64,000 nt of DNA from assembly GCA_026018925.1 (NCBI GenBank), contig JAKSZU010000011.1:41778141-41842140 (forward strand). The letters run 5' to 3'. The DNA is from Tupaia tana (Eukaryota > Chordata > Mammalia > Scandentia > Tupaiidae). The number at the start of each line of letters is the position of its first letter. Position 1 is the stretch's first letter. Shown here one piece after another: positions 57,363-64,000 of this stretch. Position numbers and translations under genes: made by a program. The notes beneath the pieces are model-generated. The model was not told the origin of the DNA. It did not search any database and saw only the letters and a list, made by a program, of their open reading frames with translations.

Positions 57363-57622
57363 GGGACCAGCAGTTGGTGTAATGGCTATGTTGCTGGACT
57401 CCCATGTAGTCGACCATGGTTTGAGTCCCGGATCCAGTTGCTTAAACTCATACTGAGCATGCGTGTGCATGCGTGCCCAAGATCCCAAGAGGAGAATGGA
57501 GGAGAATGGATTGCAGCGTGGCCATCCCCCCAGGGGGTGATTTCTCGCTTTCTGTCTCTCTGTCTCTCTCTCTGTCTTTCTGGCAAGCGCACACACCCTA
57601 TAGCAAAAACCTCTCAAAGAAA
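57363..57622 (+). mobile_element. tSINE-L copy
   Basis: GGGACCAGCAGTTGGTGTAATGG head through CCCTATAGCAAAAACCTCTC. Confidence 0.9.
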
Positions 57623-58561
57623 ATTTTGTTTTTTATTTGATCGAAGTAATACATGCACGCAGTTAGAGAGCCCCCTTCGTCTTCAGGCATCTCCCAGGTA
57701 AGGGCTAAGGAGCTCCGGCACCTTAGGTGCCTCTCCTTGAAAATGGGCCTGGCCACCTACCACCCCACCTACCTCACTGGGTGGGCGTGAGACTCTTGGG
57801 ATAGAGGAATGTGAAGAGAGATCTTTGCAAATTACAAAGTGAAGGGTGACCAGCCATCTTGGTTTGGGAGGATTGCCCTGGTTTTAGCACTAAATGCCTG
57901 GCATCCTGGAAAACTGCTCAGTCTTGAGCAAAACAGGACGGTTGATCACTTCACGGGCACCCAGCAAGATCATCTACTGCTGTAACTACTGCACCTAAAA
58001 ACTCTTCTGGAAGGAGATGGGGGAACGCGTTTATTAACAAACACATGTTTTACTGAGAGTATTTCCTCCAAGGCCACCAAAGTACTGATCTTTTTATTTT
58101 TTCCTTCTTGCAAAGCATTAGATGTTCTTTATAGAAAGCTCAGAAAACGTAAACAAGTAACAAGAACCACCACCCACAATCCCATCCACCTAGAGACAAC
58201 CATTGCCTGAGGATATCAACCATCTACCCTCTAATTGCCAACTTAAATGCTTGTCATTTTTATTTCTATCAAAGTTATACACACACACATGCACACGCAC
58301 ACACGCACACACATCTTCCAATTTTCCTCTTTCATATTTTTGATTTCCTGTTTCTCTTGCGGTTTGCTTTAGTTTCTGTTTTTCAAGTTGAGGGTTTTTC
58401 CTCAAGTGTATGATGTCTCCAGACACCACATTGTCTGTCTTAATATTTTAGAGTGAGACACTCAGGGCAACTCTGTAGCCTAGTGGTTATGGGAAGTACA
58501 TCCCACACACCCAATGGCATGGTTTGAACCCCGGTCCAGCGGCTTGAAAAACACGCTAGGT

Positions 58562-59089
58562 GGGGCCAGTAAGTGGCATCGTGGTTAAGATGCTGGACCC
58601 CACATGGCTGACCACTGTTCAAGTTCAGAACCTGGTGGCTTAAAAATCATGCCAGGTGTGGGACCAACAGTTAGCATAATGGCTATGTCACTGAACTCCC
58701 ATGTAGTCGACCACAATTTGAGTCCCGGACCCGGTGGCTTAGACTCATACCCGGCGCGTGTACGTGTGTGCCCAAGATCCCGACAGGAGAATGGAGGAGA
58801 AGGGATTGCAGCGTGGCCATCCCCTCTGGGGGATGATTTCTCGCTTTCTGTCTCTCCGTCTCTCTCTGTCTGTCTGGTGAGCGCACGTGCCCTATAGCAA
58901 AAACCTCTCAAAAAAAAAAAAAATCATGCCAGGTGCATGTGGGTGTATGCCCATAATTCCAGGAGAGCAGTGGAGTAGAGATTGTGGTATGGCCATCCCC
59001 ACTGGGAAGGGGGTGATTTTTCACTTTCTCTCTCAGTGTCTCTCTCCAGCGAGAGTGTACACACCCTATGCCCCCCCCCCCAAAAAAAA
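58562..59089 (+). mobile_element. Middle SINE of the triple nest
   Basis: tSINE-L head GGGGCCAGTAAGTGGCATCG, broken at 58658 and resumed at 58936; it sits between AAACACGCT repeats of the outer element. Confidence 0.9.
58659..58918 (+). mobile_element. Innermost young tSINE-L of the triple nest
   Basis: Perfect 17-bp duplication AAAAATCATGCCAGGTG at 58642-58658 and 58919-58935. Confidence 0.94.
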
Positions 59090-59739
59090 AAACACGCTGG
59101 ACGAGCACGTGTGAGAGCATGCCTAAAATCCCAAGGGTAGAGAGATGGAGAAAAAGGAGTGTGCGATGACTACGCCCCATTGTCAGGCGCTTTCTCCATC
59201 TTTTGTGCTCTCTGTGTCTCTCTGGCGAGTGCACCCACCCTCTGGCAAATAAATAAGTCTTAGAGTGAGACACTCACGAGCTGACAGATGCCCCGTGTGT
59301 TGGGGGCGGGGCTCATGCCCATTGGGCTTCCCTGTCTAGTGGTCAGCCAGGAACCTGGCCATTTAGGGAAGGCAGCTCCCTGCCCCCACGTGGTAGACTC
59401 TGGAGGTCTTTTCTCTGGGACTGATTTGAGGATGAGGGGCTGGAGACCTTTTCTTCAAAACAGAGACTGTTACCTCCACAGAATAACCCGCTGGCCGTTG
59501 GGGGAGAGGGCTAGGGGCTGGAATTTGCCTGGCTAGGCCAGGAGTTGGGGATAACCTGGGTGTCCCAGGTTGGGGATAACCTAGGAATGTGTCCTTGGAC
59601 ATTTTCTGGCCAGCCTCTGCTGCAGCCCTGCCCTCCCCTGCTTCTGTAGCCCTCAGTGCTGAACTTTCCCAGAATGCCAGCGAGCGGCCTCCAGTTGCAG
59701 CCATCTCCACTCTACATCTGTGATCTGTGATCTGTCAGC

Positions 59740-61230
59740 GTTGCGACACCTGCTTTCCACCTTCCAAGGAGGTGCTGATGGCTTGTCTGCTGTGGTCTCC
59801 TCTCCTCCCCTCTCTGTCCTTGCAGGTTTACATCCTGCATGCCTTTCTGAGATGTTAATGGAAAAGAGGAGAGACAGGGATCAGAGCCGTGCTCAACCCA
59901 CCCTGCAGAACCAGAAACCGCCCCAGCTGCAGACTGACCAGGTCCCTTTCAGACTTCAGGTCAGACCTCCTGCCGTCTCCGTGCAGCAGTGGCTTCTCCA
60001 TCCCCTTGCCCTGGCTCTCTGCTCCCGGCTGTCTCCCTCCCTCCTTGTGCCACCCTGTGGTTATAATCTCGAGCCCCCCAGCTTCTGCCTTTGGTCCTTG
60101 GCTCTCTCCCGCCTTTATTCACAGCTTGGACTGAGGAGCCCAAGTCCAGATCAACAGCTTAAATCACCTCCTGAGCCTCGGGCCCTCCTTCCTGCTGCCT
60201 CTCAGATGGCTTCCCCATCTGTCCTCAGCCACCTGATATCTAACACCTCTCAAATCGAGCTCTTCCACTCCCTGCCAGGACAAGCCCCTCCCCTGGCCGT
60301 GCCAGCTCTGGGAAGGGCACTGTTATTCTCCCAGCACTAGCCATAGTGGCTCTCGGTGAGGGCGTGGCAGCAGGGCAGAGGGGCGTTTGAGCCTTGGCTT
60401 CAACTCTTTTCAACCTTGTGACCTTGGACAAGATGCTAACCTTTCAACTCTCTCGGCTTTGCTTTCTTCAGGGGTAACGCTGGGGTGGTAATACCTGCCA
60501 CCTGCTCCCTCCACCTGCCCCTCGCCATCGTACTAGCCCAGGCCCTCCTTACTTCTTGGACAATCGCCATGGGGTGCCCATCGCTTCCCTTCCAGTACCC
60601 CGAGGACCCACATTCCTTCCCCTCCTGAGGTCATGCCACCTCAGTCTCTGTCGGCTCCCCCTTTTGGTATTACATGCCCCAGGGCTCAGTCTTTTCCTCT
60701 TCTCTGCCTCCCTCCCTATCTCCCCTGGTGATCGCCTCTCCCAGTCTCGTCCAAGTGTACTATCTCTTCGGTCGTCGGGAACGTCATGATGCATTTTTGC
60801 ACAGAAAAATATAGAAAAATACGTCATGACTTTCCTGACGATCTAATACATGCCAGCGACTTCCAAGCCGACCTCTCCAGCCACTGCTCCCCGAATCTCC
60901 AGCTCTGCACCCAACTGCCAACTCCACTTCTCTGCGCCGCACCCTACGGTAGCCTGTGAGGGTCTGCACAGTGTCCCTCCCCACCTGGCCCAGGACCTGC
61001 CTCCCCAGCTCTTCTGCCTCGCTCCAGACGCTGGCCTCCTTGCAGACATGTTCCTGCTGCAGGGCCTTTGCACGTGCTGTTCTCTCTTCCCGGACACCCT
61101 CCCCAAACACCCTCCCCAGACGTTCTTAAGTCTTTCTGTCTCAGTGAGGCTTACCCTGACCATTCTGCTAAGTGCTGCCACCTGTACCCCACCTGGCATT
61201 CCCAGTTCTCTTACCCTTTCTCTAGGGTAC
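59740..61230 (-). repeat. L2-like fragments in ABCC3 intron 1
   Basis: CAGATGGCTTCCCCATCTGTC, CAGGGCCTTTGCACGTGCTG and GTGAGGCTTACCCTGACCAT are L2-type phrases. Boundaries are unclear and several fragments are likely. Confidence 0.45.
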
Positions 61231-61267
61231 CTATCCCTTTTTTCTTCCTTTTTATTTTCAAAGTTCT

Positions 61268-61427
61268 TTTTTTTAAAAAAAAAAAAAAATTATTTAACTT
61301 TTATTTATTTATTTACTTTAATTTGACCAGAGAGAGAGAAAGAGAGAGACAGAGAGAGAGGAAAGTGAGAAAGCAAGCTGCCAGGTCCAGGACTTGAACC
61401 ACAGTTGGCCATGAGGGAGTCCAGCAC
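61268..61427 (-). mobile_element. 5'-truncated tSINE-S copy
   Basis: Reverse; stops at GGAGTCCAGCACCGG, missing the outermost part of the head. Confidence 0.85.
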
Positions 61428-61851
61428 CGGTTTAAGATGTTTGTAAACAAGAACCTTTATTTCATATGCTGATGTTTCCTAAGTACCTAGAATGGTGCCT
61501 AACACATAGCAGATGTTCATAAAAAGATTTGTTTTACTAGTTAAATACATCAAATAAATGGATGAATGAGCAAAAGGATGATATTGGGTCACTGGAAAAA
61601 TCATAACACATTTTTGCATAAAAGCACAAAGGAAGATATGTCATGACTTTTCCTATGACCCATAGAACACTCTCCCTCTAAACCTTCAGTAGCTCCCCAG
61701 TGCCTAGAAGACAAAGGCCAAGAATCTTTGTCTATGAAACTATGGCATTTGGAGCTCCCAGGTGGCCCTGAATGACCTGTCTATGGACACTACTGACTAC
61801 TGATGTGTTTGAATTTCTTAAGTTCTCAATCTTAAGAAAATAGCTCATAGA

Positions 61852-62115
61852 GGGGCCAGCAGATGGTGTAGTGGTTATGTTGTTTGTCTCCCACATGGCC
61901 GACCATGGTTCAAGTCCTGGATCCAGTGGCTTAAAAATCACACTGGGCACGTGTGCATGTGTGCCCAAGATCCTGGGAGGACAACAAAGGAGAAGGGATT
62001 GCATTATGGCCATCCTTGGGGGGTGATTTCTCACTTTCTCTTTTACTGTCTCTGTCTCTCTCTCTCTGGTGAGCACATGTGCCCCAAGGCAAAAAAAGAA
62101 AAAGAAAAGAAAAGA
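61852..62115 (+). mobile_element. tSINE-L copy
   Basis: GGGGCCAGCAGATGGTGTAGTGG head; hairpin largely lost (CATCCTTGGGGGG); AAAAGAAAAGAAAAG tail. Confidence 0.88.
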
Positions 62116-62810
62116 GCTCTTGGAAAGAGCTTGGCATGCCCTGCCTCCCCTCCTTACTCCCACCCAGGTGAGCCCCCTACCCTTCCCTGCTGCTGTGCAC
62201 AGCTACGAGGTGGCTGTTCCTGAAATGCAGCTTCCTGCTCCTCACCTCACACCCACAAGCCTGCAGTGGCCCCTGCTGCCCCTGGGCCCATGTCCCAGCC
62301 GACACACCCTCAAGGCTACAAGTTTCTCCTCCCACCTCCTTTCCTGCTGGCCCCTTCCTTGACAATCAACTCACTTCACCCCTATCCACTCCGAGATCCC
62401 CCTCCCATACCATCACTACACTGCTGCCTGGGCCTTGCACCTGTCAAAACCCAAACAGGTACAGGGAGGAGAGGGGGAAAGGAGGCAGCACCTGCTGAGA
62501 TGGCCACCTCCTTGGGGCACTGCTCTTCCCCTTGAGGGTTCTTTGGTCAGTCAGGCTGGGTGCTGGGGACACACGCTGTCCTGGGGCATTTCACTCAAGC
62601 CCCGCTGGGCAGAGGTTGTACACCAAGTCCATTCCAGCCCCTCGTCAGTATTCAGTAGTTGCTCAAACAATGTGAGCCAAGGACCTAAGCACTCAACATG
62701 CCAGCCCCGGACTGGGCGGTGGGTCACAGAGCTGTGTACCTTTAGGCCAGGAAAGAGGGTGGTATACACAGCTCATTTGGCCTCAGCGCACTTGTTTTCC
62801 ACTTTAAGAC

Positions 62811-62981
62811 TTTTTTTTTTTTTAGAATTATTTAATTTCATTCATCATTATTATTATTTTTTATTTGGCCAGAGAGAGATGAGAGAGAAAGCAAGAAAGC
62901 AAGCTGCCAGATCCAGGACTCGAACTATGGTTGGTCATGTGGGAGTCCAGTGTCTCAATCACCGTGCCACCTGCCGGCCCC
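62811..62981 (-). mobile_element. tSINE-S copy
   Basis: Reverse; TTTGGCCAGAGAGAGATG, head ends CACCTGCCGGCCCC. Confidence 0.9.
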
Positions 62982-63052
62982 AGAAGGTTTCTTATTCAAG
63001 TACAATATACTTACAGAAAAGTGCACACAGCCTAAGTCTATACCCCAGTACA

Positions 63053-63201
63053 TTTTTTTTAAGAATTATTTTATTTAACTTTATTTACTTATTTTTTTTA
63101 TTTGACCAGAGAGGGATATGGAGAGAGAGAGAGAGAACTCAAACTGCAGTGGGTCATGTGAGAGTCCAGCGCCTTAACTATCATGCCACCTGCCGGCTCC
63201 T
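63053..63201 (-). mobile_element. tSINE-S copy, central deletion
   Basis: Reverse; passes from GAGAGAGAGAACTC straight into the head, which ends CACCTGCCGGCTCC. Confidence 0.85.
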
Positions 63202-63298
63202 GCCCAATACATTTTTATACACGGAGTGTTCATCTACGTAACCAGTGCCAAGAAACAGCATGGCAAGCAGGAAGAAACCCCTGCATTTCCCCTGACTT

Positions 63299-63483
63299 TT
63301 TAAAAAAATTAATTTTTGTTTAATTTTATGTATCATTATTATTTATTTTATTTTTTAATTTGACCAGAAAGAGAGAGAGGGAGAGAGGGAAGGTGAGAAA
63401 GCAAGCCACCGGGTCTAGGACTCGAACCATGGTCAGTCATGTAGGAGTCCAGCACCTCAACCACCATGCCACTTGCTGGCTTT
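63299..63483 (-). mobile_element. tSINE-S copy
   Basis: Reverse; TTTGACCAGAAAGAGAGAG, head ends CACTTGCTGGCTTTG. Confidence 0.88.
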
Positions 63484-63749
63484 GCTAACATGACTTTTCA
63501 CAACGTGGGCAACTGTGCCCATTTGGGATTCCTCTATGAACAAAATAGGACCATGTCCCTTTCCTGAATGGTTTCTTCCATGCGATGTTGTTTTGGGGGT
63601 GTCATCCTCCAGGTTGCGTATGAGTGGAGGCCCTCCATCCTCATCTCTATAAGGTGTTCCCCTGTGTAAAAGCACCCCAATGTGTCCATCCATTCTGCTG
63701 TAAATGGGCAGCCCTGCCCTGTTAAACTCATCAAGCCCATTTACTTCTT

Positions 63750-63916
63750 TTTTTTTTTTTTAAAAAAGAATTATTTATTTATTCATTTATTTATTTTCAT
63801 TTGACCAGAGAGAGAGAGGGAAAGCGAGAAAGCAAGCCACCAGGTCTGAGACTCAAACCATGGTCGGCCACGTAGGAGTGCCCAGTGCCTTAACCACCAC
63901 GCCACCCGCTGGTCCC
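63750..63916 (-). mobile_element. tSINE-S copy
   Basis: Reverse; TTTGACCAGAGAGAGAGAGG, head ends CACCCGCTGGTCCC. Confidence 0.9.
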
Positions 63917-64000
63917 AGCCCATTCACTTCATAGCCAGTCCCAAGGTCACCCCTAACACAGACTATCAGGTCTCTAGGCCTGGAGTGTACGTCCTACCTC

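Larger units (their letters stand above)
58465..59259 (+). mobile_element. Outer SINE of a triple nest
   Basis: Old variant in two parts (58465-58560 and about 59090-59259) with a perfect 17-bp duplication TTAGAGTGAGACACTCA at 58448-58464 and 59260-59276. Confidence 0.93.
56745..64000 (-). other. ABCC3: ABCC3 intron 1 (partial)
   Basis: More than 7 kb of repeat-filled sequence with no match to the expected short first exon and no CpG island, so exon 1 and the promoter lie outside the window. Contents include SINEs, L2-like and L1-like fragments, and single-copy stretches near 57.7-58.4 and 59.3-60.8 kb. Confidence 0.8.

Noticed and set aside
62435-63241. 268-codon + strand open frame
   Set aside because: It runs through two reverse tSINE-S copies and single-copy intron sequence. 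The translation has no recognisable domain and a repeat-derived second half.
64000-64000. ABCC3 exon 1 and promoter
   Set aside because: I looked through 56745-64000 for a short in-frame first exon with a GT donor and a CpG island and found neither, so it is placed outside the window.

Overview
The window is nuclear genomic DNA of a placental mammal. It carries two multi-exon genes with canonical GT/AG introns, ancient mammal-wide repeats (MIR, L2, old L1 tails) and a very high load of a tRNA-derived SINE. I see no Alu, B1/B2, CAN, ERE, Bov or rabbit C elements, so it does not look like a primate, murid, carnivore, horse, ruminant or rabbit. The SINE should identify the lineage in a repeat library, but I cannot name the species from sequence alone.

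Layout: 1-4 kb is repeat-rich intergenic DNA. A CpG island at about 4.0-4.8 kb is the promoter of ANKRD40, whose five coding exons run on the + strand from 4357 to 16415 (366 aa). Its 3'UTR probably ends near 18.64 kb. After about 1.5 kb of intergenic sequence, ABCC3 (MRP3, organic-anion exporter) begins on the - strand. Its terminal exon and poly(A) signal lie at 20.1-20.7 kb, and its exons 31 back to 2 run from 20606 to 56744. Exon 1, about 15 codons in human, lies beyond position 64000, so 56.7-64 kb is intron 1. The ANKRD40/ABCC3 tail-to-tail order and the short gap match human 17q21.

Every ABCC3 exon from 2 to 31 joins in frame: 4518 bp including stop, or about 1520 residues once a human-like exon 1 is added. 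Both nucleotide-binding domains keep all ATPase motifs. Several substrate-pocket residues that are functionally important in human MRP1/MRP3 are changed: TM6 Lys to Leu and Asp to Asn, a TM11 Trp to Phe, and TM17 Trp to Leu. This is the most interesting protein-level signal.

The rest of the window is dominated by roughly 75 copies of one tRNA-derived SINE in two forms, given provisional labels here. tSINE-L is the long form, about 250 bp plus poly(A), with a conserved C6/G6 hairpin in the body. tSINE-S is the short form, about 130 bp plus an AAATAAAT-type tail. Several copies keep perfect target-site duplications, there are nested and triple-nested insertions, and one head-to-tail pair sits inside a single target-site duplication. 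SINEs are absent from exons and from the 6 kb spanning the two genes' 3' ends. I found no functional tRNA gene, CRISPR array, operon or other prokaryotic-type system.
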